Below are positions 13,651-24,766 of a stretch of 64,000 nucleotides of DNA, piece by piece; position 1 is the stretch's first letter; each line of letters begins with the position of its first letter. The notes beneath the pieces are model-generated. The model did not search any database. It saw only the letters and a program-made list of their open reading frames with translations, and was not told the origin of the DNA. The position numbers and the translations under genes were made by a program. The stretch comes from Hyaloperonospora brassicae (Eukaryota > Oomycota > Peronosporomycetes > Peronosporales > Peronosporaceae): the NCBI GenBank assembly GCA_947650285.1, contig CANTFL010001475.1, forward strand, positions 62,001 through 126,000, written 5' to 3'.

Positions 13651-16600
13651 GCCTTCATATAACTCGTGGAGTTCTTAAAATGAACGAAGGAGGTTACATA
13701 TAACACGGAAATAGAAAATGCAATACAGTGAAGTGCGGCCACGAACGAAGGATAACAAATTGAACAAGGCAATAGCCTATGCAAGACAGTGAATTGCGAC
13801 CGCAGAAAGCTTTGTCGTACAACTAAGTACGACGAAATGATTATCTATTTATAAATGTTATCATCATTTCGTGTGGAATTACACTACATTTTTAGCGCAT
13901 TTACGATTGCGCCTGTTGCAATGCAAAAAAGCTTTGTCCGTTAAATTTTTTTTCCATGGAATCAGATCTTACGGTCGTCTTAAACTCTACCTACAGCACT
14001 CGAATCGAGCGTCGTTGAAGGCAAGACACGATGAAGCAAGACCTTTTTCTCTTCGTTTTTCTTATAAGTTTACATAATACCGTTAGTTGTGTGCCACAAC
14101 ATATTTCGGATAGATGTCGTTAACACTCTTCAATGAAGGACGTTATCATTAAATATAGTTGCTGGATGGGTAGGAAGATCTTTTTTGGTTATATGTGTCA
14201 TAGTGGACACTTGTTTCCTGGTATACAATTATATTCTAGGTTTGGCAGTTTTGTTGCTCAAATGTGTGGTCAGGACAAATTCAACAATCTTCTACTTGAT
14301 TTTATATGAATAGGGTCGAAAATGAAATATCGAATGCCACTGAATAGGTCCACGGCGGGGGCCGAAACGAGGCTAGCGCACATTTTTGATAAGGACGCTT
14401 TTACTATACGTGTTCCGATTCCAACAAATTAATTGTTTTTGCTTATAGATAAGTTCTATAGTTTGCGACAGCTTTGTGACCTTTTAGCAACATCGGTTCC
14501 ACGTCGCTGGCCATGTTTCTCGTTCAATCGATTCGTAAGTTCGGTATTTAGATACTTAAAATGTGGGGTCTAAGTGTCAAAAGAGTAGTTTTCCTACCTC
14601 CTGGTAACGGTCAAATTCACACACGCTTGTAATATGTGCAGTGACACTCGCTCACTGTAACAGCACCAAATTTCATTGGGTTTAAGACTGCCTCAATCCT
14701 ATATTTTGGATGGAAGATAGAGTGAACGGGCTAATAAGATTTTCTATAGGTTAACGGACGCTCAATTTGACACACTGCTTTATCTCGTACAAGACATGAG
14801 TTCCAAACGCAAACAATGTTTTTTTAACTGGATCAATATCAAGACCTTGGCAAAGTCATTTATTGGTTTTCACGGATCTATGAATTTCTGCACGATACGT
14901 CATATTAAATAGCGCGTGTTCGGAGCTTAAGGAAGTACATCAAGCTTACCTTGATATTTAAGTACAGATCTCTATTCGAATCTCATGTTGGAACGGTTCG
15001 TCGTAAATGTTTGTAAAATCCACATATATATAAATTTGTGTGGATTGAAAGCTAACGGGTCATAATTATTAAGGCTTACGATCCGAAATATCTCATAAAT
15101 AGCCAGGTGGTACGTGTCTTACTTCCTCTTCATTGCATAGACTATAATAATGGTGTGAAGCAGTCATTTCTCTTATTTGCTGATTCGAAAAAGGGTCTTA
15201 TATGCTGCCATTCATCAACGAATAACGAAAAAATACTCCGAATCACGTGCTAATGTAAATATCTGTGATCATCTTGTGTACCCATCGGTCGTGCATAATA
15301 ACTTACTGTTGATCTCTAAGGGATGCCCCCACATGATTGGGTCAGGGTTCGAGTATGGGTATCCACACCGGCTTTTATTCCGCGACAAGCCATTTGATCA
15401 TCGTAAAAGTTCAGGTAGATTGTTATAGAGCGTAAAATTTTGGACGTAGCCGAGTACGGATTGTACGCCGGCAAATTATGCTACTTAGTGCTGATATGGT
15501 CCATATTTAAGATTATTTTAAAATTTCGAATGCATTGATTGACATGTGGCAGTGATTGAGTACCCTGCACCGATAGTACTCACTTTGCGTCCGATAAGAC
15601 AATTGAAAGGCCCCAAAGGTCTAAAATGCCTTTCTTAATTGCGTCTGAATGTAAAGTTTAATTGTCATTGATTCATATTTTCTCACAGGTCGCTTTGATA
15701 ATGATGAAGCGACAATGTAATCTATGACAATTATTTACCCGCCTCAATGTAATACTATCCTCAGTTCTTCTTGGATTTTGAGCATATAAAGGACTAGGCA
15801 CAGTATCACATGTAGCAGTTCTTGGGACCTTTGGTCCTTTGATAAACCCGTATTTCTAGTTCACTTTTTTCTACAGCGTATTATCGCGGTTTGAAATGTA
15901 TTAATCGTTCCAAACCAAAACTGGCTAGTCAATTTACATGTCAGATTTGTCTTAAAACTTACAGCACGAGGTCGCTACGAAGCGCCGAAAAGTTTGAACT
16001 CGGAAGGGATCATTATGTGAGGCGTACAGAAATATTTACAGTGGGACTACTCGTACCCGCAAGAAGCCGCTTTAATCAGTATCTTTTACGCAATGCATAA
16101 TGCAAAGGGCATGTATCTGATAACTGCATCAGATAGTCAATTCGAATGTTTTCCTGCGACCATACCGAAGGGATCGCATATTGCACTCCTTAGATAGTGC
16201 TAATAAAATCAATTTCAATTTTAATCGTAAAGAGTTAATGGGGCACCTCGCGTATACTGATAACGGTATAAGTTCACCTACACTAAAAATAATGCGAACA
16301 AGTATCACGCAACCTCATATACACATACATGTGGAGAAAACGTGTAGAGTTACATAAAATGAATGCAAAAAGAGCGATAAATATAATATAGATGAGCCTA
16401 TTTAAATAAATATACTCAAGCCTTCCATAACTATCCAATTACTCGAAAAAGTCGGCGAATACTTGCAAGCCACCCATGCGTATTCTTCCGTAATTTTTGT
16501 ACGTCTGCTGATGAAGATAATGGGCTACATCAAGGGTCAAACAAAGGACGTTTAAACATTTCTTTTAGAAGGAACATTCAAGAATAAATTAGTAATTGTC

Positions 16601-19275
16601 AATAATAACGTTGATATTTATTGATGTCAATATCCTGTAGTGGGCCACCCAGTTGCAAATTTTGGCTACGTTTCCGTCTAACAATTGACTTCTTCCGCTA
16701 AAGCAATGTCGGCTATACATAAGCAACTTAATCTGTACAATTACCGAAACATCGATCGCTTCATAATACGACTTGACAGGTCTTGTACGTCAATATGGCG
16801 GCTCAAAAAGTCTACAACAGGCCAATATAACGTGTATTGAAAATACAAGGCTATTTAGATGATGAGGCATCTGTTGCTCGGAATTATTGGCTTTTTTCCT
16901 GTGTACACCAAATTATCAAATCGTCGCTTCGCTTGAATGTCGTTCTGTTCTCTAGTGTTGTCCAAGTCGATCTTGACTCTTCACGCTATGCTCGAATTGA
17001 CCGACGAAACAGTTGTAGCAGCCAATGACCGGTAAATGCATTTATTACATCAGTCAGTATGTTGTTGACAATTGTGAGTACAAAAGATATCAATTTTAGT
17101 ACAGAGCTTCACTAGAGATGAAATCTATATTCATGATACGAGGTCGGTGCAATATACAAATAAGTTACCCACTAGATTTGAACGTCACCCACGTCACTGA
17201 TTGAGGTACAGATACCCTTGACCCGACGTAAAATTTACTATCAAAGTCCAAATTGTATACCCATCGGTATTAATCCAGTTGTGTAATAGTCCAGCCTCCC
17301 ATGAGACACATTTCATAATGATACCTACTTGATTTACAATCCCTACAAGATCCCACCAATATCACAACTTAAAATAATTTGGATCACTTGGAAAACGGTA
17401 TTATTAATTTAGCCTGGTGTTGAATGTACGCATGTAATAAAGAACTAGGTTGTACTGATTTGGTCTGTATTTGATGTAAAAATAATATTTTGATGCATAG
17501 GTAATCATGTGGCAGTGGCAGAAGCCACTTACTGCACAATTTGTAATCACTTTGCGTCCAATTAGCCTTCGGAAAAAGGTCAGCGGAGGTGAGACAAAAC
17601 GCGTCTGGAACGCGTCCAAAAGAAGGATGTTTTTCATTTGTTTACTGAATCCTACCGGATCAATATCGACGTATGAACCACCCCTTCAGAAGTAACGGAG
17701 TGTCGAGCTAGTTACCTTCGGCATAACTGGATTCTTTGCCAATCATTACATTCAACGCTTCAGTATCCTCATCAATATGTTCTTTCTTGAATACGAATAC
17801 TGTACTCAAAACGTTGTATCAGAAGAAGACTCTGATGACCACGGGTTAGATTTGCCCGGAGGAAAACCAAACTTCAGTTTGACAACTTCAACGATGGCAA
17901 GGTTTTAGTTTGCACCAGTAGTTGCGTTTACTACCAATTAATATTTATGAGTTAACGGTATTGGTTATCTCAATTTACCCAAGGATATTGTTCCATGACG
18001 CGGAAGAAATAACATCCGACTCTGATATGTATTCCATCTTGGTAGCCTGCAAACTGCTCAAACAGTGTTTGTAATTAAATGTAACATTTAGCAAATTATT
18101 CCTCGTAAATATTACGAAAGGGATGTTTCACTTCGCCAAAAGGAAAGTATGGTGGCTTGTCAAGATCGAGAACTATCGTAGCAAGAAAGCTTCTTAGACG
18201 TTTGTTAGCTTGATCATGTCAATCCTAAAGTCTTCAAGTCGACGCAGCTGCGGCAACAAAGAAACTACTTATTGTTGCATGATTAGTTACCATGTGGAGC
18301 ACCTTTATTATGTTAACATGTCTACCTACTAGCAACTCGTAGCTGAAACTGAATACTTTTTCCTTGGAACATTAAGTACATGTTAAATGAACTTGTCGAT
18401 CTTAGCATGTTGCTCGTAACTCTGTAGTGTGAACTACATGGTACTAAACGCTGGTGACATATAATTTTAGTCGTTTGAAAGACTTCCAATACAGAACAGA
18501 TGTATATCAGAAACATCCACACATATATTCAACTCAATCCTATCCAGCTTAGTTCATAGTGGATAGTTCTATGATCGTTACCCGAACTTCGAAATGATTT
18601 TATGTGGAATGGTCACGTGCTGCCTATATTGACAAAATATAGGCTATCCGCACCGATGAAAGTGTGAAGAAAATCTGCGTACCACGCATACGGTGGTATG
18701 CAGATGAAGCACAGAAAACAACAAAGCAAATGCGCAAAGGAGTATGGAATGGTGAGGATTGCACCTAGTATAATAAAGCGGGTTAAAAAGCTGTTTTGTA
18801 CCTACTATTTCATGTCAGACATGTACATACTATTCTTTCTCACCGATCATTGTGTGTATATCTCGTTGGTGGGCGTCACGTGTTAATTGATGGAGTGGCC
18901 ACTGTTGTCCAATGATCTGATGTAATTCTTCATTCGAAGTCAATATACATAAGTAAACATAGGACACGCGATCAGATGCAAAAGAAATATTCGGATTGAT
19001 TTCGTATCTTCTTCTGAATTTACACATATATCGTCACAAAATCAATTATAACTTGAAACTTCTTACAGTTGCTCAGCCTAAACATGATGCCAGAAACGAT
19101 AATCGTGCCACATTTTTGAGGCATCAAGTTGGTACGAACTTTTCACATCGGTTTCTTTTAGGTATCACCCCCTAAGGTGCAGGATTGTTTCATATCCACG
19201 GCGTATTCATACCAACCCCAATGATATTATTAGATTGGACCAATCAGATCATATTTCGACTAACTAATGTCAATG
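13651..19275. other. AT-rich gene-free stretch
   Basis: No supportable gene, RNA gene or element. Frames are short and lack domain motifs. The sequence is AT-rich and without obvious internal repeats. Confidence 0.5.
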
Positions 19276-19500
19276 TTGTAACGGGGTCGGGCCGTTACGT
19301 GACATTTATAGTATATATAATAATGTGGATATGATCTAGGTTGTTAATATTGATTGTCCTTACTTGACCACGGAAAAATTGAATAAATATTACTACGAGG
19401 GTAATATTCAAGGCTGCTCCACTTATTGGTTGGTGTAGACGATGATGATGACTAATTGTACCACCAATCGCTGTTGGACGCGCGCAACGGGTTGTGATCG
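19276..19500 (+). repeat. Gypsy-type LTR-like start, probably solo or truncated
   Basis: The sequence begins TGTAACGGGGTCGGGC and continues CGTTACGTGACA, so the first 20 bases form an imperfect palindrome. The gypsy LTR at 57840-58359 also starts TGTAACGGGG on its own strand. A TATATATAATA tract follows at about 19312 and a GAATAAATATT tract near 19380, consistent with promoter and poly(A) elements. No polypurine tract precedes it and no coding body is attached. The 3' end is not defined. Confidence 0.35.
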
Positions 19501-20460
19501 AAAACTTACATAGACGTTTGTAGTGTAATGTAGGTCAAGTACGACTCAGAAAGGTCGATGAAAAGTAACTGAGCTATACTAAATACAGTTCTACTTTACC
19601 CCTACTCTGATCATCCTTGGCTCAGCTTTTTCTCTCGATTCCTCAACGCTCACGTGTACTTGACGCCCGAGACATGCACCCTTGTATTATAATAACATAC
19701 AAGAAATTTCCAGTTTAATAATAAGAAGCGTGCCCAATTCAAAATGTCTTAGAATAAGCTTCATTCATTGAGTTCACAACAAGAATACGAGAGTGCTGCA
19801 GACTGTAGCGCATGAGTACAACTTTTTTGAGAGGGACGCTTCAAGGCAGGCAAAGTGACGAAATCGATACGGTGTATAACGATAGCCACCAGTGACTTCG
19901 TGATCCGTACTTTTTATATCCGTCCGAGCTCCAACACTTATAAAACCCAGATCTCAAAAGCACCGTAAGCACGATACCCACGTTGTATCCGTGTGCTTTG
20001 TCTACGTTCCCGCATCAATCGCCGGTCAAGATTCCAGCGACGGGAGATACAGTACTAGCGAGGTTACATGAAGATACTATGATCGACGCCGTTGACATCA
20101 ACCTTGCCTCAACGGCCGACGAAATTGGTCCCTTAAAAAAGGGAATATAAAAAAATGCATCTTCATTCACACAAAAAAAACTATCTTAAATAATTGGAAC
20201 ATTAAAAAAATGGCCCACGTCCTAGTAAACTCACGTTTATAGAGCACACCTATAACCACAAGTCTTTAATCATTTTCGTTTTTTCTTTTCACGACCGCGA
20301 CCAAAACCCGCCCTGTTTGTGAAGCCGCAGATAAGGGTCTTCCGCGGGCGTGCTGTGCTTGCAGCCACCAGTTACAGGCGTAGACGCGAGTTATAATGAC
20401 GCAAATGCGTCTTCATATCGTCGGTTGCGGTCGTGAACACACTCAATCGATGCAAATGAA

Positions 20461-20745
20461 CTTATTATTAATTGTATTTTTTTTGTTATTGTTTTTTGAT
20501 TGCTATTGTTGATGCTTCTACTGCTGTTTCATCTGCCGTAGATGATGCGGTTGCTGTTGATGTTGCTCTGTAGATGCTGTTCATGCTGCTGGTGTTGTTG
20601 TAGGTGCTACGTTTGCTGTTATTCTTGCTCTGTTGATGATGCTATTGCTGTTTCTGCTGCTGCTGTTGTTATAGGTGCCGTGGTTGCTGTTGGTACTCTG
20701 TTGATGCTGCTAATGATGCTTCTTTGCTGCAAATTTCAGTCGTTG
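20461..20745 (+). repeat. Imperfect TGY/TGC triplet repeat tract
   Basis: About 280 bases built from interspersed TGT, TGC, TGA and GTT triplets (for example GCTGTTTCTGCTGCTGCTG). The plus strand gives a cysteine/leucine-rich nonsense frame and the minus strand an asparagine/glutamine/serine-rich one. This is a degenerate trinucleotide microsatellite, and I do not read it as coding. Confidence 0.7.
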
Positions 20746-21402
20746 CAGTAGGCGGGATCGCGTGCATGAACGCCCGCAACACGCGCGTGCTGGTGCTCAA
20801 TGACGGATAGTGTACGTGCGCTTGTGTGTGTATAGCTAGAAATAGACGAGTGTGATGCTGCTATACGGAGCTGCGTGTAAGACTAATGACACGGTATAAT
20901 AAAACGATGGGATTCAAGCAACTTGCGCTCTTAATCGCCAGCACCTATTGTGAGAAGTTATAATAGGTTGCATCGTGCTCATACAAATCGCGTTGATAAA
21001 CATGATAACCGGAACCAGAACTTGTATTGCTTTGTTGCCCTTGAGGTAATAGAAGGGTGAATGCATTATGATTCTGCATTTGTAAACCATATCAAGTTGA
21101 TTTTACTAGGACGTGAAGCATTATTTTCCAATTATCTGGGGCAATTTTTTGTGATTGAATGGGTCATTATTTTATTCTCCCACTAAATAATTATTTAAAT
21201 ATGTTTTATCACACTGTTTATCCACTGGTCCACAGACGAATATAGTGTATACCAGAATGGCTCTTGCCATCACAATTTACCATATAATTTTGTCCATTGC
21301 ATATTAACCAAAATCTACACTCAGACATACACGCTTGATTTGCTCAACCGATGCAGGAATTCCTTCGTACAGTAGCAACGCATAGTGCAGTTGCATTGTT
21401 CT
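20746..21402. other. No feature seen
   Basis: Short mixed-composition segment between the triplet tract and the fold-back unit. I see no gene, repeat or regulatory motif I can support. Confidence 0.5.
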
Positions 21403-21858
21403 CTACAACCAAAGAGACACGACAATTAGATCTCGTGCGATATATATAGTGGTAATGTATCTCCCCCACCATCGAGTGCGGACATCATGCCTATCGAAAA
21501 GACAAAGTGTCCAATTCAAAACATTGTGAAAGACTGAGCTCGCACGCCGTCTTACTCGTATTTCATCGACTCCACCGACATCGTGTTCATAGCACATCCT
21601 GTTGAAGTTGTTTAAGCACTTAATGCACTTTGATGAGACGCTGAAGCGGACTAGGTCTGTCCTTGCACGCCGACACCTATAACACCTTTCCAGCGCTTGG
21701 ACATCAGCACAGCACCAAACGATACGCTGAATGCGTCGGACGAGCTCAAGGTTAGCGCCGCTGGCGTTGTTGCTCGGGCAGCGAGAGTGGCGGACACAGT
21801 CGTCGCATACTATGTCATCGCGTGCAACGAAACTTGGCGCAGTATGTACTTTATGCAC
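21403..21858 (-). CDS. Cys-rich zinc-finger-like frame, no ATG
   Basis: A 151-codon open frame with repeated cysteine pairs: CDDC, a following C six residues on, WCC, CYRC, KCIKC and a final C before YEHD. It begins at GTG and has no in-frame ATG before the cysteines, so it is either the end of a spliced gene or a relic. The same frame recurs in the right arm (25910-26041, continued at 39046), and partly in unit 3 (56795-57052 and its mirror), where CDDC, the RRIQR segment and a CC are kept. Paired cysteines suggest zinc binding, possibly a transposase or DNA-binding piece of the fold-back unit. No known family was recognised. Confidence 0.35.
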   Translation of the reverse strand: MHKVHTAPSFVARDDIVCDDCVRHSRCPSNNASGANLELVRRIQRIVWCCADVQALERCYRCRRARTDLVRFSVSSKCIKCLNNFNRMCYEHDVGGVDEIRVRRRASSVFHNVLNWTLCLFDRHDVRTRWWGRYITTIYIARDLIVVSLWL

Positions 21859-21958
21859 GGCGACACCAGCGTTATGGCTGTTTGTTCTATGTGTTGGAAT
21901 GCGTTGGCAAGCGTGACGCTTCTACTTTATACGTTTCACATATACCTCACGCTTTGAA

Positions 21959-22381
21959 GTGCTGGAACGAGCTACAAATGAGGTGCCATACCGTATCGAC
22001 TACACGGACAAAAAGACAGGCAAGACCGTTTGCAAACAATTATCTGGGGCTCAAATTCACCAACTACCATCTGCATTGCACGGAAAGTATATGTGTACGT
22101 CTACAACAACGTTCAAGTGGCAAGTGTGCTGTGCTTGTCAGACGCGCAGCAGCACTCAGCGATGCGGTGGCAAGGTGCTCGTTGATTGAGTCAAGCGGTC
22201 CCGAGGATTACTTGTGGCAAACATCGAACAACACGTTGACACTCTCGCCGCCTCTGCCGCACAAAGCACTTACGTTGCCGAGAAGCGGAAGGTACGGGTG
22301 TATATGGACGTGTGCGAAGGTAGTCCCGACGCCGACACCAATATAGCCGCCAATTTCCTCCGCCTCGTGTCGCTCGACATG
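21959..22381 (+). pseudogene. Decayed conserved frame facing the secreted gene
   Basis: The plus-strand phase reads RIDYTDKKTGKTVCK, then FKWQVCCACQ, then (after one stop) DTLAASAAQ and DADTNIAANFLRLVS, ending where the antisense of the secreted gene begins. Unit 3 keeps the same phase (RIDYTNEKIDKTVCK, DADTIIAARFHRLVS) but with more stops. Conservation of phase across two diverged units hints at a former coding region. It could equally reflect DNA-level similarity only. No family is recognised and no start codon is clear. Confidence 0.22.
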
Positions 22382-22765
22382 CTAATTGCGGTAGACGCTT
22401 GGCTGCATGCCATAGACATCGTCGTTCTCGCGGCTATCCATGTCGTCATCATCCCCGGAGCGACGCTTCGTTCCGCCACCAGCCTTCTGGCTGTAGACGT
22501 CTCCCTTGTCGTCGCGGCTATCCTTGTCGTCGCGGCTATCCTTGTCGTCGCGGCTATCCTTGTCTTCATCTCCGTAGCCAAGAGGACGCTTGTCATAAGC
22601 GCCCCTGTTGCCGTCACGGCTGTTACGGTCATCGTCATCATTGTCTGTGTAGACACTGCGCACGTGATGGGACGTCTGCACGGCTTCCGTCGACGCATCC
22701 ACGGTATTGCTCACAAACGCCAAGGCAGCCACGCTCAGCGCACCGATCATGATACTGAGCTTCAT
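22382..22765 (-). CDS. Small secreted D/R/S-rich protein, unit 1 left arm
   Basis: A 127-codon ATG-to-stop frame. Residues 1-24 are a textbook signal peptide (MKLSIMIGALSVAALAFVSN, then TVDA) with likely cleavage after A24, so the protein should enter the secretory pathway. The mature 103 residues have no cysteine, are rich in D, R, S, K and G, are probably disordered, and contain three tandem copies of DSRDDK followed by KRRSGDDDDMDSRE and a conserved end QPSVYRN. No RXLR, LFLAK or enzyme motif is visible. It is identical in sequence to the right-arm copy. An initiator-like promoter lies at 22830-22847 and a CACAAAG tandem repeat in the 5' UTR. Secreted effector or wall-associated protein is inference. 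Confidence 0.75.
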   Translation of the reverse strand: MKLSIMIGALSVAALAFVSNTVDASTEAVQTSHHVRSVYTDNDDDDRNSRDGNRGAYDKRPLGYGDEDKDSRDDKDSRDDKDSRDDKGDVYSQKAGGGTKRRSGDDDDMDSRENDDVYGMQPSVYRN

Positions 22766-22783
22766 CTTGCTTGCGAAGGTGTT

Positions 22784-22815
22784 GTGCTTTGTGCTTTGTG
22801 CTTTGTGCTTTGTGC
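22784..22815 (-). repeat. 5'-UTR tandem repeat, four CACAAAG units
   Basis: On the gene strand, four copies of CACAAAG followed by CACAACACC sit just upstream of the start codon. The same position has four units in the right arm, three in the tandem copy (from 32886), two in the junction fragment (near 30788) and one in both arms of unit 3. Confidence 0.8.
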
Positions 22816-22829
22816 TGTTGTCGTACGTC

Positions 22830-22847
22830 CGAAGTTGGAGAATGAAC
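22830..22847 (-). promoter_or_regulatory. Oomycete-type initiator and flanking promoter
   Basis: GTTCATTCTCCAACTTCG on the gene strand, 65 bases before the ATG. It fits the oomycete initiator (YCATTYY) followed by the flanking promoter region (CAWTTNYY-like). Identical in both arms of unit 1 and in the tandem copy, with one C/T difference in unit 3. Confidence 0.6.
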
Positions 22848-23002
22848 TCACTTGCTGGGTCCGAGAGCTACAAGCGCACCCGATCTCGCTTCGTCGTCAA
22901 ACTCTCTCTCGTGACGATTACGTCGTAAGAACCGTTAGAAGCTCAGTTCTGATTGCTCATCCAACCAAGTAGAGGCGAACGGTGTGTTTCAGACGAAAGA
23001 AA

Positions 23003-23299
23003 ATGTCATCGGATCGATTGACTGCAACAGTAGTCGCAAATGCACAGCGCAAAAGGTGGTCATCCCATGTGTTTGGTGGGCATCGGCTGTCGGCTCGGAT
23101 AGTTGCAACCGACGACAGATTACTACGAAAAAGTGGGATGCATATGGTGCGTCAAGCATTCTTATGCTGTTTTTGTGTCGATCTGACTGGTCGAGCTGTA
23201 CCAGACACCGCGTCTTGTCGGATGTGCAGCAGCAGATACGTACTTCTCAGAAACGAATGTCCGTCATGCCTTGTTTTCCACGCGGTACTGCAGCTGTAG
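23003..23299 (+). CDS. Conserved inner-arm frame with paired cysteines
   Basis: From the first ATG this frame is about 98 codons (MSSDRLTATV...), ending in a segment with FLCCFC, a CxxC (SCRMC) and CPSC spaced like a small zinc-binding module. An overlapping frame (22984-23331) is equally open. The region is nearly unchanged in unit 3, where C becomes Y in one pair, which weakens the zinc reading. It faces the secreted gene head-to-head, about 240 bases from that gene's ATG, so the secreted gene's promoter could be bidirectional. No family recognised. It may be non-coding conserved DNA. Confidence 0.25.
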   Translation: MSSDRLTATVVANAQRKRWSSHVFGGHRLSARIVATDDRLLRKSGMHMVRQAFLCCFCVDLTGRAVPDTASCRMCSSRYVLLRNECPSCLVFHAVLQL

Positions 23300-23518
23300 A
23301 CGTCCTAGATAGACATTGCATGTGGAACTGACAGCTAAGCCGTCTTCCCGGAGCCACATGCGACTTCTACACGGGTGGTCAGCATGACGCCAAATAGCAG
23401 ATGCACGGCGCCAGCCGAAGTACAGTCTTCTCTATGCGACTTGAATAACGGTCACAATGCTGGTCGACAGATGATCGCGTGAGCCTATGCTCGGGTATTC
23501 CCTCAAGAATTTGGCAAG

Positions 23519-24249
23519 GCAGGCTTGTTTTAACGGATCACGACACCAGCGAGACGACCGTTCTATCATCTAGCTGTAAAAATAAAGTAGTCATTAGGTC
23601 TGCCAGCCACGTTTGCTTTCTGTGTAGTAAGCTCATCACGACCTTCGTCTTTTTCGTTTCAATGGTATGGGAGCTCTTCTCGCTGCCGTATAGTTTTTGC
23701 GAGTGAGTACTGACAGGAGACAATTGAATATTAAAAACATTGCAAAATTTACCTCGTTTTGATTTCAAGAACATGCCATGTTTTATCTTGCCAAATTCTT
23801 TCCACGCCACGCAGTCACTTCGGCGATCGCACTCCACGTCGGGGGCCGCGCAAGCGGCTGAAGGGGGCCACCATCGCAGATGGTTGAGCTCCTCGGAGAG
23901 ATATATGGCGGGTTGGCGTTCTCCACGCCACGCAGTCACTTCGGTGTTCGCACTCCACGTCGGGGGCCGCGCAAGCGGTCCTAAAGGGGTTTGTTGCCTT
24001 ATATGGCAGCATACCCGCGTTGTACGTGCTGCCGCTCCGGCGGTACGCATGTCCCCAGTCTACTTGGTCGCGCCAGCGGTCATGATTGACTCGTAGTTAG
24101 CTTCGGTAGGAGGGTCTCTGACCTCGTTGCCGTCGCCCCTGGCTCTACGGAGCCCTTTAGTTGTCGACCCGATACCCGGGCCGTACTTCTTGTCACACTT
24201 ATCAGTCGTTAGTTATCATAATAATGGACGTACTTGACACCACCACCAT
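23519..24249. repeat. Fold-back unit 1, central loop
   Basis: The 731-base spacer between the arms. Its outer part (to about 23800) is AT-neutral with no gene. Its core (23801-24190) is GC-rich and holds a 57-base direct repeat. The 16-base string ATCTTGCCAAATTCTT occurs at about 23785 and again at 24248, where it forms the arm boundary, so the core is flanked by a direct copy of the arm end. The loop is repeated at 31510-32182 in a version with many small deletions. Confidence 0.7.
23801..23978. repeat. Two 57-base GC-rich direct repeats
   Basis: TCCACGCCACGCAGTCACTT begins both copies (23801-23857 and 23922-23978), and both end GCCGCGCAAGCGG. They differ at a few bases. On the minus strand each copy can be read as ACAAPDVEC followed by RSDCVAW, but the surrounding frame is not convincing as a gene. 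Confidence 0.75.
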
Positions 24250-24468
24250 CTTGCCAAATTCTTGAGGGAATACCCGAGCATAGGCTCACGCGATCATCTG
24301 TCGACCAGCATTGTGACCGTTATTCAAGTCGCATAGAGAAGACTGTACTTCGGCTGGCGCCGTGCATCTGCTATTTGGCGTCATGCTGACCACCCGTGTA
24401 GAAGTCGCATGTGGCTCCGGGAAGACGGCTTAGCTGTCAGTTCCACATGCAATGTCTATCTAGGACGT

Positions 24469-24766
24469 CTACAGCTGCAGTACCGCGTGGAAAACAAGGC
24501 ATGACGGACATTCGTTTCTGAGAAGTACGTATCTGCTGCTGCACATCCGACAAGACGCGGTGTCTGGTACAGCTCGACCAGTCAGATCGACACAAAAACA
24601 GCATAAGAATGCTTGACGCACCATATGCATCCCACTTTTTCGTAGTAATCTGTCGTCGGTTGCAACTATCCGAGCCGACAGCCGATGCCCACCAAACACA
24701 TGGGATGACCACCTTTTGCGCTGTGCATTTGCGACTACTGTTGCAGTCAATCGATCCGATGACATT
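24469..24766 (-). CDS. Conserved inner-arm frame, right-arm copy
   Basis: Mirror copy of 23003-23299, identical in translation, with the same FLCCFC, SCRMC and CPSC cysteine pairs. It faces away from the secreted gene at 25003, with the shared promoter region between them. Whether it is translated is unknown. Confidence 0.25.

Larger units (their letters stand above)
21530..23518 (+). repeat. Fold-back unit 1, left arm (inverted repeat)
   Basis: This arm is the reverse complement of 24250-26041 plus 39046-39247, with every coordinate pair summing to 47768 up to the copia insertion. Identity is close to complete: across the translated frames I find only a few single-base differences (for example R/W, M/V, S/N). 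The arm holds, from outside to centre, a Cys-rich frame on the minus strand, the secreted-protein gene on the minus strand, its promoter, and a conserved frame on the plus strand. The inner end is at CAAGAATTTGGCAAG. The outer end is approximate because the two arms diverge gradually near GAGCTCAGT. Confidence 0.85.

Noticed and set aside
20542..20751. Cysteine-rich 69-codon frame
   Set aside because: Product of TGC/TGT triplet repetition, not a protein gene.
21697..21957. Plus-strand frame with ETWR and a hydrophobic end
   Set aside because: Overlaps the Cys-rich minus-strand frame. Phase is not kept in unit 3 beyond a short patch, so I do not call it.
22214..22972. Long 252-codon plus-strand frame with VVAAIL repeats, and its mirror at 24796-25554
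   Set aside because: It is the antisense of the secreted gene's D/R/S repeat region; the hydrophobic repeats mirror the DSRDDK codons, and the signal peptide, promoter and ATG are on the other strand.
22982..23299. Frames beginning MCFRRKKM and MFQTKENV
   Set aside because: As full genes they start at GTG, which is not a normal nuclear start codon. Only the part from the first ATG is listed, at low confidence.
23538..24050. 170-codon minus-strand frame in the loop
   Set aside because: Driven by GC-rich direct repeats and destroyed in the second loop copy; no motif.
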